From: Collinsella sp.
Lineage (GTDB): Bacteria; Actinomycetota; Coriobacteriia; Coriobacteriales; Coriobacteriaceae
Assembly (NCBI GenBank): GCA_018376905.1
Contig: JAHAAK010000020.1
Coordinates: 1-40,591, forward strand
DNA length: 40,591 nucleotides
Direction: 5' to 3'
In this document: piece by piece, positions 23,361-31,610 of the stretch
Layout of the letters: every line of letters begins with the position of its first letter
Position numbering within the stretch: position 1 is the first letter of the stretch
The notes under the pieces: generated by a model
What the model saw: the letters and a program-made list of their open reading frames with translations, nothing else
Databases searched by the model: none
What the model was told of the DNA's origin: nothing
Made by a program: the position numbers and the translations under genes

Positions 23361-24683
23361 CTAGTCGTCCTTGTTATCCTTCATAACGACCGAGGTCTCG
23401 GTGTGGCTGAAGGTGTCGTGCTTTTCGGTCAGGTCGAGGTCGCCGCAGTAATAATCGGCGTGGGTCGCTTCGTTGGCCGTCTTGAGCTGGCTAACCAACA
23501 GCACGTCCGCGACGGCCATGATCACAAGGGGGACGACGATGTTGATGAGGATGCCCTCGAGGTCAAACGTGAGATATGCCGGGTCAAAGGCGTTCTCGCC
23601 CAGGCAGCCAAGACGCGTGACGACAAAGGCGATGACAAAGAAGAGGATCGAGGCAATCGCGAGCTTGGGCTTGGAGCAGGGGAGCTCGCCGACCATGCGG
23701 CCGGTCTGGCCGTTCATGGCAAACAGATAACTCTTGCCGTTCCACGAGGTGGAAAGCATCCACACGGGGAACAGGGCGTAGTCGCTGTCTTCCCAGGTGT
23801 AGTCGAGCTGCTTGCTTTCGACCGTGGCGTCGTCATACTCGTCGACGACGGTCTCGCGCAGGGCCGAGATCGTGCTCTCCTCCATGCGGCGCTCGGCGCG
23901 CGCCTTGCAGGTCTCGCAGTCCTCGTCGTAGCGGTTGGCGATGTAGCCGGGCATATAGGCAACCGAGAACGGGCGCAGCGCGTCGTAGTCAAACGGTTCG
24001 ATGGCGTCCATATGGCCGTCGGGCATCTTGGACGATCCGTCGACGGGCACGCGCTTAAACGAGATGTTTCCCTTGCGGTAGGCATCGTAGTGGTCGGTGG
24101 TCGTGACGGTGCGGTCGGATTCCTCGGTTACGGTCTCGTTGGTCGCATCAAAGCACGCTTCGCCGTCCACGCGGGCGCCGTAAAGCCAAAACGGCACGTA
24201 AACGCCTTGGACTTCGTCGATATGGTTGCCGGTGACAAAGCTCTTGGGCAGTAGGATCTTGCCCTTGTAGTGTTCCTTGAGTGCGGCCGTGACATCGTCG
24301 CGCCCGAGCTTAAACGGAATCACCAGGTCGGGCGAGAAGTCGCCCGAAAGCTGACCGGGCGCTACGGCGGGGTTGCCGCAGTACGGGCAGGTGGTCACGG
24401 CGACAGTGCCGTCCGAGACCAGCTCGGCACCGCACGACGAGCAGATGTAGCCGGCGTTTTGAGCCAGCTCCTGCACGGCATCGTCGACAGCAGGCTTGGG
24501 GGCCGCGGCTGCGGCATCGGCTTTGGCATCTGCCTTGTCCTGGCGCTCGCGATAGAGGGCCTCGACTTCTTCGACTTCAAAACGCGAATCGCAGTAGTCG
24601 CAGACGAGCTTTTGCTCGGCACTGGCAAAGTGAAGGGGGCCGCCACACGCGGGGCACTGATAGTTGACGCTCTCGAAGGCCAT
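23361..24683 (-). CDS. Zinc-ribbon membrane protein (YdjG-like)
   Basis: 440-aa protein. A TFIIB-type zinc ribbon starts at residue 10 (CPACGG ... CDYCDSRF), a charged Ala-rich linker follows, then a second ribbon (CSSCGAELVSDG ... CPYCGN). The central region has the FKLGRDDVTAAL and VYVPFWLYGARV segments seen in YdjG-type proteins, and the C-terminus has two transmembrane helices (IASILFFVIAFVVTRLGCL and NIVVPLVIMAVADVLLV). SD aaagga precedes the ATG. It lies between the DUF4428 and SPFH genes with short gaps. It probably anchors the SPFH protein at the membrane, as proposed for the Bacillus ydjG-ydjH-ydjI set; that link is inferred. Confidence 0.82.
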   Translation of the reverse strand: MAFESVNYQCPACGGPLHFASAEQKLVCDYCDSRFEVEEVEALYRERQDKADAKADAAAAAPKPAVDDAVQELAQNAGYICSSCGAELVSDGTVAVTTCPYCGNPAVAPGQLSGDFSPDLVIPFKLGRDDVTAALKEHYKGKILLPKSFVTGNHIDEVQGVYVPFWLYGARVDGEACFDATNETVTEESDRTVTTTDHYDAYRKGNISFKRVPVDGSSKMPDGHMDAIEPFDYDALRPFSVAYMPGYIANRYDEDCETCKARAERRMEESTISALRETVVDEYDDATVESKQLDYTWEDSDYALFPVWMLSTSWNGKSYLFAMNGQTGRMVGELPCSKPKLAIASILFFVIAFVVTRLGCLGENAFDPAYLTFDLEGILINIVVPLVIMAVADVLLVSQLKTANEATHADYYCGDLDLTEKHDTFSHTETSVVMKDNKDD

Positions 24684-24706
24684 GATCGGTCCTTTCCGTG
24701 CCGGGG

Positions 24707-25447
24707 CTATGCGCCGATGGCGCCGCCGCAGTATTCGCAGCGTCCACTGGCATCGGGAATGGTGGTGGCACCGCAGAAGGGACAGGTCACCGCAGTCTTG
24801 GGGGGGGGCTTGGCGGCAACGACGCTGTCGCGCGTCTCCTGACGCAGCTGCACCAGCGCATCGCGAACTTCGGTTGCCTGGCGCTTGGCCTCGCGGTATT
24901 CGATGGAACCGCGCTGATCGATGGTGGAGTCGTTCACGCGCAGGTTGATTTCGGTAAAGTACGGCGTGTTGACGTGGATGGTCAGATTAAAGTCGTAATC
25001 CAGGTCGTAGCGCGGCGGGTTATAGCTCTCGCGCTCGCCGTCCTTGGTCTCGCGATAGATCTCGGTGCGATGCTCGTCAATATCCATATCGCAGCCGAGT
25101 ACCTGCGAGAACTCGATGATGTCGGGATTGGCGTCGCGCCAACGGCTCTGCGAAGTGATGATCAGCAGGCCCGCGTCTTCGTCGAGCATGATGTTGGTAC
25201 GCCCGGCCGAGAGCGTACGCGTGGGGTTGAACGAGGCCAGGCGCTCGGCATTGGCCTCGCGGTAGGCGAGCTGCTCGCGGATGTCGTCCGCGGTGCTGGA
25301 GCGATAGCCGTGGAAGAAGGGGGAGAGCTTGCCGACGCACTCTTTGCACAGGTAGCCTTCGTTGATCTTGGTCTTCCCCAAAAGCCCCAGCTCGGTACCG
25401 CAAATCGCGCACTCTTTCTTCTCGAACATCTTGTCAAAGAAGCCCAT
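24707..25447 (-). CDS. DUF4428 protein with N- and C-terminal zinc ribbons
   Basis: 246-aa cytoplasmic protein. N-terminal DUF4428 zinc knuckle CAICGTELGLLGKTKI ... CKECVGKL (about residues 13-40), a beta-rich middle (LIITSQSRW ... DYDFNLTIHVNTPYF), a short helical stretch and a C-terminal ribbon CPFCGATTIPDASGRCEYCGG. SD gggagg precedes the ATG. It is the first gene of the minus-strand cluster, 23 bp before the YdjG-like gene. The role of DUF4428 is not known; the repeated CxxC ribbons suggest assembly with the neighbouring zinc-ribbon proteins. A run of seven C on the coding strand (24800-24806, inside a proline codon tract) is a possible slippage site. Confidence 0.85.
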   Translation of the reverse strand: MGFFDKMFEKKECAICGTELGLLGKTKINEGYLCKECVGKLSPFFHGYRSSTADDIREQLAYREANAERLASFNPTRTLSAGRTNIMLDEDAGLLIITSQSRWRDANPDIIEFSQVLGCDMDIDEHRTEIYRETKDGERESYNPPRYDLDYDFNLTIHVNTPYFTEINLRVNDSTIDQRGSIEYREAKRQATEVRDALVQLRQETRDSVVAAKPPPKTAVTCPFCGATTIPDASGRCEYCGGAIGA

Positions 25448-25577
25448 GGCTGCCTCCCATCAACAGGTAGCGTGTGTCACTTTTGATGATGGGGGAGTGC
25501 GCGATCTTTCACGATACCCAGGCGGCTCAACGAGTCTCCACAACTGGGACACATGGCCCATTTTTTGATTGGACGCC

Positions 25578-25644
25578 GGGGACACTCTTCGGCCACTCAT
25601 TGGGGACGTACTTAAATGAGTGGTAGTTGGGGACACTCCTGGCC
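25578..25644. repeat. Direct repeats around a palindrome in the 25448-25808 gap
   Basis: ggggacactcttcggcc (25578-25594) recurs as ggggacactcctggcc (25629-25644). Between them ccactcatt (25593-25601) pairs with aatgagtgg (25615-25623). The 361-bp intergenic region contains no gene that I can support; it holds these repeats and the promoter of the LuxR gene. Confidence 0.65.
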
Positions 25645-25749
25645 GAGCTAGAGATCGCGCGTGTCCCTTCTGGTCCATGAGGCTCAAAACCGCGGTGTGA
25701 CGTGAACGGCTGGGGTCAAATTTGCAGCATTTCAAGCCTGGCTTCGATA

Positions 25750-25778
25750 TTGAGACTGGTTCTTTATTAAAATAGATT
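25750..25778 (+). promoter_or_regulatory. Promoter of the membrane LuxR regulator
   Basis: TTGAGA (25750-25755), 17-bp AT-rich spacer, TAGATT (25773-25778), 30 bp before the ATG. Confidence 0.65.
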
Positions 25779-25808
25779 TCCAGACAATTGAGTGGCTGGG
25801 GGTTAACC

Positions 25809-27353
25809 ATGGGGGACATGGGAGACACAACCGCATATTTGCGTCGGGGCATTCGGGAGATTATATGCCTGGCGCTGTTCTTCTTCACGTTTTTGGCGTG
25901 CGAGTATCTCTTTGACGTGCGCATGGCCGAGTTCGTGTCTCCGGACGAGGTTGTTATTTATGAGAGCCTTGTTATCGGCGCGAGCGTGATTGGCTTTTTT
26001 GTGCGTCCTATTCTGCACTATCGCCGTCCCCATGCCATTGACGCGACGAGTGACGTTACGGGCGTTTTGCTGGTGGCGGCATTGCTGCTGTTGATTATGG
26101 CGGTTCAGGTTGAGGTGATAATTGCCGGCGGTTTGGTGGCGTGCTGCGCGCTGGGCTACTGCGGATCGACTGCCCATGCAAACTTTGCGCGGCGCTTTGC
26201 ACGGACGCCCTGCTTGGCGCGCGCCGCCGCACTTTCCTATGCCATGGGCGTTCTGGTACAGGTGTTCAACCACATGGCGATGCCTGTCGGTATTCCTCAG
26301 CAGGCTGTTCTGGTCGTCTGTGCGATCGCGCAGGTGGCGTTGCTCCACGGTGCCCGACGCGCCAAGCTGCGCGACGAGTCCGACCCCAACTTTGAACCCA
26401 GTGCTGCCGGGCTTTCGGTAGATGCTCTGGAATATGGCGCCAAGTGGCATGACGATCCCGAGGCAAAGGCGGCATTCCGTCGCGCCGTAGTTCGCCTGAC
26501 CGTGGCGACGGCGTATCTTTCCAGCGTATTCGCCGCTCTCAACGCGGGCTTCACGACCTTGCATGCTGTCGGAGCCGTCGATTTGGGCGATTGGCCGCGC
26601 CTGCTGCTTGTCGTGAGCTCGTTGGTCGCTGGCGCACTATTTGACCTGCACGGCCGCTCGTATATGAATATCGGCATGACATGTGCCGCCATACTGTCCA
26701 CGCTTTCGTTCTTTGTGCTCATCGTCGATGGCAATGGCGGCAACGAGCTTGCTGCCACGATCATCTTTTATCTGGGCTCGGGCTTTTTCGTGGTGTTCTT
26801 TACCACAAAATATGCCGCCGTCTCGCTCTATGCGCGCTGGTCATATTTTTGGCCGTGCATGGGTCGCGTCGTCAACAACGTGTGCTCGATGTTCGTGACG
26901 GCGCCGGCAGTGGCGATTATCTCGAGTCAAAATGTGCTGGCTGCGGTCGGTGCAGCGCTCGTGATGTTTGTGGGCATTGCGATTACGCTGCTGGGGCAGT
27001 TGGGGCAACGAGCCGATGATGCCGTGATGCAGGATGGCCTGCCGCTTGCCACCGACGATCTTGGTGGGGATCTTGCGCCCACATGCCCCGACCCCGAGCC
27101 CGTGGAGGCGGCGGAGCTCACGTCCGATGAACGCCTCGATGCTTTCGTCGCCACCTTTGGGCTTACAGAGCGCGAGCGCGATATTCTTGAGGTCTTGGTC
27201 GTTTCGGACCAGAGCGTTCAGGACATCGCCACAACGCTCTTTCTTTCGCGCTCCACGCTCTATCGCCACATTTCCTCGATCAACAAAAAGGCCGGTACCG
27301 CCTCGCGCGTGGCCCTCATCAACTTCTTCTGGTCCTGGACACCCAAGGACTAG
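25809..27353 (+). CDS. LuxR-family regulator with polytopic membrane N-terminus
   Basis: 514-aa protein: about 12 hydrophobic segments (residues 15-410, beginning IREIICLALFFFTFLACEYL), an acidic linker and a C-terminal LuxR helix-turn-helix (FGLTERERDILEVLVVSDQSVQDIATTLFLSRSTLYRHISSIN). Such membrane-bound LuxR proteins are abundant in Coriobacteriia (Eggerthella, Collinsella) and lack a receiver domain; they are thought to sense small molecules in the membrane. The start at 25809 has only a G-rich upstream stretch; 25818 or a TTG at 25788 are alternatives. It is a single-gene unit, divergent from the DUF4428 cluster, so that cluster is one possible target. The ligand is unknown. Confidence 0.88.
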   Translation: MGDMGDTTAYLRRGIREIICLALFFFTFLACEYLFDVRMAEFVSPDEVVIYESLVIGASVIGFFVRPILHYRRPHAIDATSDVTGVLLVAALLLLIMAVQVEVIIAGGLVACCALGYCGSTAHANFARRFARTPCLARAAALSYAMGVLVQVFNHMAMPVGIPQQAVLVVCAIAQVALLHGARRAKLRDESDPNFEPSAAGLSVDALEYGAKWHDDPEAKAAFRRAVVRLTVATAYLSSVFAALNAGFTTLHAVGAVDLGDWPRLLLVVSSLVAGALFDLHGRSYMNIGMTCAAILSTLSFFVLIVDGNGGNELAATIIFYLGSGFFVVFFTTKYAAVSLYARWSYFWPCMGRVVNNVCSMFVTAPAVAIISSQNVLAAVGAALVMFVGIAITLLGQLGQRADDAVMQDGLPLATDDLGGDLAPTCPDPEPVEAAELTSDERLDAFVATFGLTERERDILEVLVVSDQSVQDIATTLFLSRSTLYRHISSINKKAGTASRVALINFFWSWTPKD

Positions 27354-27367
27354 CTAATCTCCCAATA

Positions 27368-27434
27368 AGTTGCGGTGGAATAGTCCCTAAATTAAAGTCA
27401 CGGGGCTTTAAACAGGAACTATTTCACCGCAACT
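27368..27434. repeat. 67-nt palindromic repeat, copy 1
   Basis: Begins agttgcggtggaatagt and ends actatttcaccgcaact; the ends pair with one mismatch around a variable loop. Copy 2 at 32534-32600 has exactly the same length and the same ends but a different loop. It lies 14 bp after the LuxR stop and before the convergent mgtA stop, where it may end transcription. Confidence 0.85.
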
Positions 27435-27534
27435 GCTGGGGGGATAGACTGCGGCGGCGGCAGAGGCAACGGCAGCGGCGTTGGCAGCTGTGGTAGTGGC
27501 AACGGCAGCTGGCAGGGTGTTTTCCGTCTACTTG

Positions 27535-30303
27535 CTACAGCAGCTCGCCGTGGCGGGCAATGTAGCGGCGCTTGGCCAGCTGGGTGAGCGCGATGTAGGC
27601 GGTGACGATGCCGATGAGCAGCGCGAAAAAGCTCGTGGGCAGCGTCATGAGGCCGAGCGCATCGGCGATGGGGCTTGCCGGTAGCCAAGTGACGAGCGCC
27701 AGACCCAGCACGGTGAGAGCGCACAGTGCCGGCGCGGCGTGGTCACGCGGGCTCGGCAGGCGCGGGGAGCGCAGCATGTGGATCACGAGCGTCTGCGACC
27801 ACATGGACTCGACAAACCAGCCACTCTGGAAGAGCGACGCAAAGGCTGCCATGCCCGTGACATTGCCCGTTCCGGCAAGCTCGGCCCAGCTCGCGCCCGC
27901 GGCGGCGGGGCACACCACAAAGAAGAGCGCGGCGAAGGTCACGATGTCAAACAGCGAGCTCACGGGGCCCAGCTCGAGCATAAAGCCCTTGATGGATGCG
28001 GCATCCCAGGCACGCGGACGGGCAGTCCAGGCGTCGTCGACGGTGTCCCACGGCAGCGCGATGCACACGATCTCGTAGACCAGCGACAGCAGTACCAGCT
28101 GCAGGGCGCTCATGGGCAAAAATGGCAAGAACAGACTCGCGACGGTAACGGACAGCACGTTGCCAAAGTTGGAGCTCACCGTGGTCTTGAGGTACTTGAG
28201 CAGGTTGCCGTAGGTGCGGCGGCCTTCGATGATGCCGCGCTCGAGCACGCCCAGGTCCTTCTGAAGCAAGATGATATCGGCGGATTCCTTGGCAATGTCG
28301 ACGGCCGAATCGACCGAGATGCCGCAGTCGCTCGCACGCATGGCGGCGGCGTCGTTGATGCCATCGCCCATAAAGCCCACGGTGTGGCCGAGCATCTCGC
28401 GCATGACACGTACCAGGCGCGCCTTCTGCAGCGGCGAGAGCTTGGCGAAGAGGTGGGTTTTCTCGGCGCGCTCGGCAAGTTCGGCGTCATCGAGCGCATC
28501 GATCTCGGAGCCGAGCAAGACGTTGCTCGCATCGATACCAATCTGCTCGCAGACGGTGGCGGCGACGCGGTCGTTGTCGCCGGTTAGGACCTTGACCGCC
28601 ACGCCCTTGGCCTCGAGGGTGGCGACGGCGCCCGCGGCACTTGCTTTGGGCGGATCGAGGAAGGCCAAAAAGCCCATCAGCACCATGTCGCACTCGTCGG
28701 CGATGCCAAACTCGCCCACGCAGCGCGGATTGGTCTTCTGCGCCACGGCGATCACGCGCAGGCCCTCGGCATTGAGTCCTGCCACCTGCTTGCGAATCTG
28801 GGCAAGCTTCTCGTCGGTAAGCGGCTGAGCGGTGCCGTCCACCTCGACGTAGGAGCAAATCTCGAGCATTTCCTCGGCAGCGCCCTTGGTGACCATCTGG
28901 GTCTTTCCTTGGGCGTCGGCGACGACCACGCTCAGGCGACGACGCGAGAAGTCGAAGGGTACCTCGTCGACCTTGGCGTAGCGGTCGCGCAGGCTCTGGC
29001 CCAGCATGGAATCGGGCACGACGGTCGAGAGCGTAACATCGGCGCGGTCGATAACGGCCAGGTCGATGAGGTTCTTGAGGCCGGTCTGGAAGAAGCTGTT
29101 CAAGAACGCATGGCGCAGCACGTGCGTATCCTCGTTGCCGTCGGTGTTGAGGTAGCGCTCGAGCACGATGCGGTCCTCGGTGAGGGTGCCGGTCTTGTCG
29201 CAACACAGCACGTCCATGGCGCCGAGGTTTTGGATCGCAGACAGTTCCTTGACGATGACCTGGCGGCGGGCGAGGTCCTTGGCTCCCTGCGACAGACTCG
29301 TGGTCACGATGACGGGAAGCATTTGCGGCGTGATGCCCACGGCCACGCTCGTGGCGAACAGCAGCGCATCGATGACGCTGCCCTTGGTGGCGGCGTTGAT
29401 GGCAAAGACTGCCGGCGCCATGACGAGCATCAGGCGCACCAGCAGCATCGAGACGCTCGAGACGCCGCGGTCGAACGCGCTCTTCTCGCCGCGCCCGTTG
29501 AGCATCTTGGCGATGCCGCCCAGGTAGGTGTCCGAGCCGGTGGCAACGACAAGCGCCATGGCGGTGCCGTTTTGCACGGAGGTGCCGGTAAAGACGATGT
29601 TCTTGCAGGCAGAGAGTGGCAGTGCGGAGCCGTCGGCGCCTTCGACGACGGTGGCGACGGCGGTCTTCTCGACGGCCTCGCTTTCGCCGGTGAGTGCGGA
29701 CTCGATCACAAACAGGTCGCGTGCGGTGATGATGCGGGCATCGGCCGGCACCATGTCGCCGGCGGAGAGGCGGATCACGTCGCCGGGGACGAGCTCGTCG
29801 AAGGGTATCTCGATGCGCTCGCCGTCGCGCAGGGCGGTGCAGGTGTTGGAGACCAGGTCCTTGAGGGCCTCTGCCGCATTGCCGCTGCGTGCTTCCTGGA
29901 TAAACTTCATGCCGCCCGATACCAGTAGCATGGTGCCGATGACGATGACCGTGGAGGGGTCGCGCTGCGGCTCGGGCACGGCGAGCACGTCGATGTAGAG
30001 CGAGGCCAGCGCGAGCGCGGCGAGGATGCCGGCGAAGGGGTCGATGAAGGCGTCGGCGATGCGGCGGGCAAGTGTCTTGGTCGGCGCCTCGATGGTGTTG
30101 GGACCGGCGGCGTCCAGGCGCTCGGCGGCCTGCCCGGCGGTGAGGCCGTCAGCCGTGGCGCCGAGCAGCACGAGGGAGTCCTCGGCGCTATGGGTTGCGG
30201 CAAAGATGGTGTTCTTGGCAAGGCCGGCGTGAGCGGCAGGGCGCGCCGTGCGGCGGCGCTTGGAGATGACTTCGAGTACCGTGGCGGTTTTGAGCATCAG
30301 CAT
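27535..30303 (-). CDS. mgtA: Magnesium-transporting P-type ATPase
   Basis: 922-aa P3B-type ATPase that imports Mg2+ across the membrane. N-terminal cation-ATPase domain (LLGATADGLTAGQAAERL), TGES actuator motif (ESALTGESEAVEK), phosphorylation site DKTGT in LCCDKTGTLTED, the MGDGINDAAAM hinge and about ten transmembrane helices, the last after FFALLIGIVTAYIAL. Length is close to E. coli MgtA (about 900). The ATG at 30303 follows aaggagga; the frame extends 17 codons further without need. It is expressed from a promoter at 30611-30583 with a leader of about 270 nt that holds a small ORF, a repeat hairpin and a long-range stem. Mg2+-dependent attenuation is plausible but unproven. Confidence 0.93.
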   Translation of the reverse strand: MLMLKTATVLEVISKRRRTARPAAHAGLAKNTIFAATHSAEDSLVLLGATADGLTAGQAAERLDAAGPNTIEAPTKTLARRIADAFIDPFAGILAALALASLYIDVLAVPEPQRDPSTVIVIGTMLLVSGGMKFIQEARSGNAAEALKDLVSNTCTALRDGERIEIPFDELVPGDVIRLSAGDMVPADARIITARDLFVIESALTGESEAVEKTAVATVVEGADGSALPLSACKNIVFTGTSVQNGTAMALVVATGSDTYLGGIAKMLNGRGEKSAFDRGVSSVSMLLVRLMLVMAPAVFAINAATKGSVIDALLFATSVAVGITPQMLPVIVTTSLSQGAKDLARRQVIVKELSAIQNLGAMDVLCCDKTGTLTEDRIVLERYLNTDGNEDTHVLRHAFLNSFFQTGLKNLIDLAVIDRADVTLSTVVPDSMLGQSLRDRYAKVDEVPFDFSRRRLSVVVADAQGKTQMVTKGAAEEMLEICSYVEVDGTAQPLTDEKLAQIRKQVAGLNAEGLRVIAVAQKTNPRCVGEFGIADECDMVLMGFLAFLDPPKASAAGAVATLEAKGVAVKVLTGDNDRVAATVCEQIGIDASNVLLGSEIDALDDAELAERAEKTHLFAKLSPLQKARLVRVMREMLGHTVGFMGDGINDAAAMRASDCGISVDSAVDIAKESADIILLQKDLGVLERGIIEGRRTYGNLLKYLKTTVSSNFGNVLSVTVASLFLPFLPMSALQLVLLSLVYEIVCIALPWDTVDDAWTARPRAWDAASIKGFMLELGPVSSLFDIVTFAALFFVVCPAAAGASWAELAGTGNVTGMAAFASLFQSGWFVESMWSQTLVIHMLRSPRLPSPRDHAAPALCALTVLGLALVTWLPASPIADALGLMTLPTSFFALLIGIVTAYIALTQLAKRRYIARHGELL

Positions 30304-30353
30304 AGGGTCCTCCTTGTTAAAGGGAGTTAGCGTACGTGTCGTATTGAATTGCA

Positions 30354-30496
30354 AAAAACCTAGATGTCGCTCACGTCATGCTCGCGAATCACCACAAGGG
30401 GGGCAGGCACCTTTGTGGTGGTTTTGGTGATCGACTGTTGGCGCTTATGCGTGCGCGGAATCCTCGCGGCGTGCCGAGGGCGACATGCAGGTTTTT
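30354..30496 (-). promoter_or_regulatory. Long-range stem in the mgtA leader
   Basis: On the minus strand aaaaacctgcatgtcgc (30496-30480, inside the small ORF) can pair with gcgacatctaggttttt (30370-30354), 15 of 17 positions, followed by a further T. The second arm ends about 50 nt before the mgtA ATG. Translation of the small ORF would cover the first arm, so ribosome position could decide whether this stem with its T-run forms. The 30304-30741 gap otherwise holds the divergent promoters. Confidence 0.6.
30388..30424. repeat. Hairpin with inverted AAAGGTGCC core in the mgtA leader
   Basis: tcaccacaagg pairs with cctttgtggtg around a ggggcaggca-type loop; with its reverse orientation it matches the repeat at 13796-13832. 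It sits between the small ORF and the second arm of the long-range stem. Confidence 0.7.
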
Positions 30497-30516
30497 CGAC
30501 TATGGCTGCCTTCCAT
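30445..30516 (-). CDS. Putative 23-aa leader peptide upstream of mgtA
   Basis: Small ORF on the mgtA strand, preceded by aaggaggtg, a near-perfect anti-SD match 5 nt before its ATG. The predicted peptide starts MEGSHSRKTCMSPSARRED and ends SAHA. It is rich in Ser and Arg and has no proline stretch like MgtL of Salmonella. It starts about 60 nt after the predicted transcription start and its codons 7-12 form one arm of a long-range stem with the region before mgtA. A regulatory upstream ORF is the best reading; it may also be a chance ORF behind a strong SD. Confidence 0.5.
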   Translation of the reverse strand: MEGSHSRKTCMSPSARREDSAHA

Positions 30517-30582
30517 GGCACACCTCCTTAAGGCCGGGCGCAGCGCGCTTTGGGTATCTCGTACCCGTTTCAATCCACCGGT

Positions 30583-30611
30583 ATTTTTGACGAGGGGGTT
30601 TGCCGTGTCAA
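30583..30611 (-). promoter_or_regulatory. mgtA promoter
   Basis: On the minus strand TTGACA (30611-30606), 17-bp spacer, AAAAAT (30588-30583). The -35 is a perfect match. The start site would be near 30575. Confidence 0.6.
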
Positions 30612-30741
30612 CCCCATTGTTCGGAAAATCATCGCCCCTGACAAAGCCCTTACAGAGCGCCATGGCTTCAAAGCGCGCCCGCATCGACGTCCTACCTGCG
30701 CTAAACTGTGAAGCACGTACGCGATTACGAGAGGAGCCCGC

Positions 30742-31422
30742 ATGGAGGCTTACAAGCAAGAGTTCATCAAGTTTATGGTCGAGTCCGACGTTCTTAAGTT
30801 CGGCAGCTTTACGCTCAAGAGCGGCCGTCAGTCCCCGTTCTTTATGAACGCCGGCGCTTACGTGACGGGCTATCAGCTCAAGAAGCTGGGCGAGTACTAC
30901 GCCCAGGCCATCCACGATAACTTTGGCGACGACTTTGACGTGCTGTTCGGGCCTGCCTACAAGGGTATTCCCCTGGCCGTCGTGACCGCGATTGCCTACC
31001 ACGAGCTGTACGGCAAGGAGGTCAAGTACTGCTGCGACCGCAAGGAGGCCAAGGACCACGGTGCCGACAAGGGCAACCTGCTGGGCTACGAGCCCCAGGA
31101 CGGCGACCGTGTGGTCATGGTCGAGGACGTCACCACCAGCGGCAAGTCCATCGACGAGACCTATCCCAAGGTCAAGGCTGCTGCCGATGTCGAGATCAAG
31201 GGTCTGATCGTGTCCCTCAACCGCATGGAGGTCGGCAAGGGCGGCGTGACCACCGCACAGAAGGAGATCGAGGCCAAGTACGGTTTCCCCGTCGCGAGCA
31301 TCGTCTCTATGGCCGAGGTCGTCGAGACCCTCTACAACCACGAGATCGACGGCAAGGTCGTCATCGACGATGAGCTCAAGACCGCCATCGACGCCTACTA
31401 CGAGCAGTACGGAGTTCGTTAG
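30742..31422 (+). CDS. pyrE: Orotate phosphoribosyltransferase
   Basis: Joins orotate to PRPP to form OMP in pyrimidine synthesis. It is 226 aa. LKFGSFTLKSGRQSPFFMNAG is the orotate/PRPP-binding N-terminus, GPAYKGIPLA the conserved loop, and VVMVEDVTTSGKS the PRPP motif. SD gagaggag precedes the ATG; a TAAACT -10 lies at 30702 without a clear -35. It stands alone, away from other pyr genes, and is divergent from mgtA. The stop codon TAG shares its last G with the first hairpin of a structured element. Confidence 0.96.
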   Translation: MEAYKQEFIKFMVESDVLKFGSFTLKSGRQSPFFMNAGAYVTGYQLKKLGEYYAQAIHDNFGDDFDVLFGPAYKGIPLAVVTAIAYHELYGKEVKYCCDRKEAKDHGADKGNLLGYEPQDGDRVVMVEDVTTSGKSIDETYPKVKAAADVEIKGLIVSLNRMEVGKGGVTTAQKEIEAKYGFPVASIVSMAEVVETLYNHEIDGKVVIDDELKTAIDAYYEQYGVR

Positions 31423-31554
31423 TTACGCGGTTTTCCAAACCGCGTAACGGGCCGACGCTGCGCGCCGCCCAGAGCGACAATTTGTCATTCAAAAGGCAAG
31501 GTATGACCAGAAGGTCTATGCCTTGCCTTTTTCATGCCAACTTGTTCGCTCTGG
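31422..31554 (+). ncRNA. Structured RNA-like element A after pyrE
   Basis: P1: gttacgcggttt (31422-31433) with aaaccgcgtaac (31437-31448). P2: core ccagagcga (31469-31477) with tcgctctgg (31546-31554). P3: aaaaggcaagg (31491-31501) with ccttgcctttt (31521-31531), capped by gacc-agaa-ggtc. Element B at 40353 has the same stem order, the same AGAA cap and the conserved gacgctgc and ttcaa joints, with compensatory stem changes. It may be a terminator-type 3' UTR structure or a small RNA. A T-run (31528-31532) follows P3. Confidence 0.65.
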
Positions 31555-31610
31555 ACGTCGCTCGCTGTCCGTCCTCTGCCTGCGGCGTTGTCTTGCCCCG
31601 GATGCGGCAG

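Noticed and set aside
21981..24254. Plus-strand ORF of 757 codons opposite the SPFH and zinc-ribbon genes
   Set aside because: It mirrors two well-supported minus-strand genes. Long antisense frames are expected at this GC content and the protein has no recognisable domain.
30304..30575. M-box (ykoK) magnesium riboswitch in the mgtA leader
   Set aside because: I cannot find its conserved core. The leader shows a mini-ORF and a long-range stem instead.
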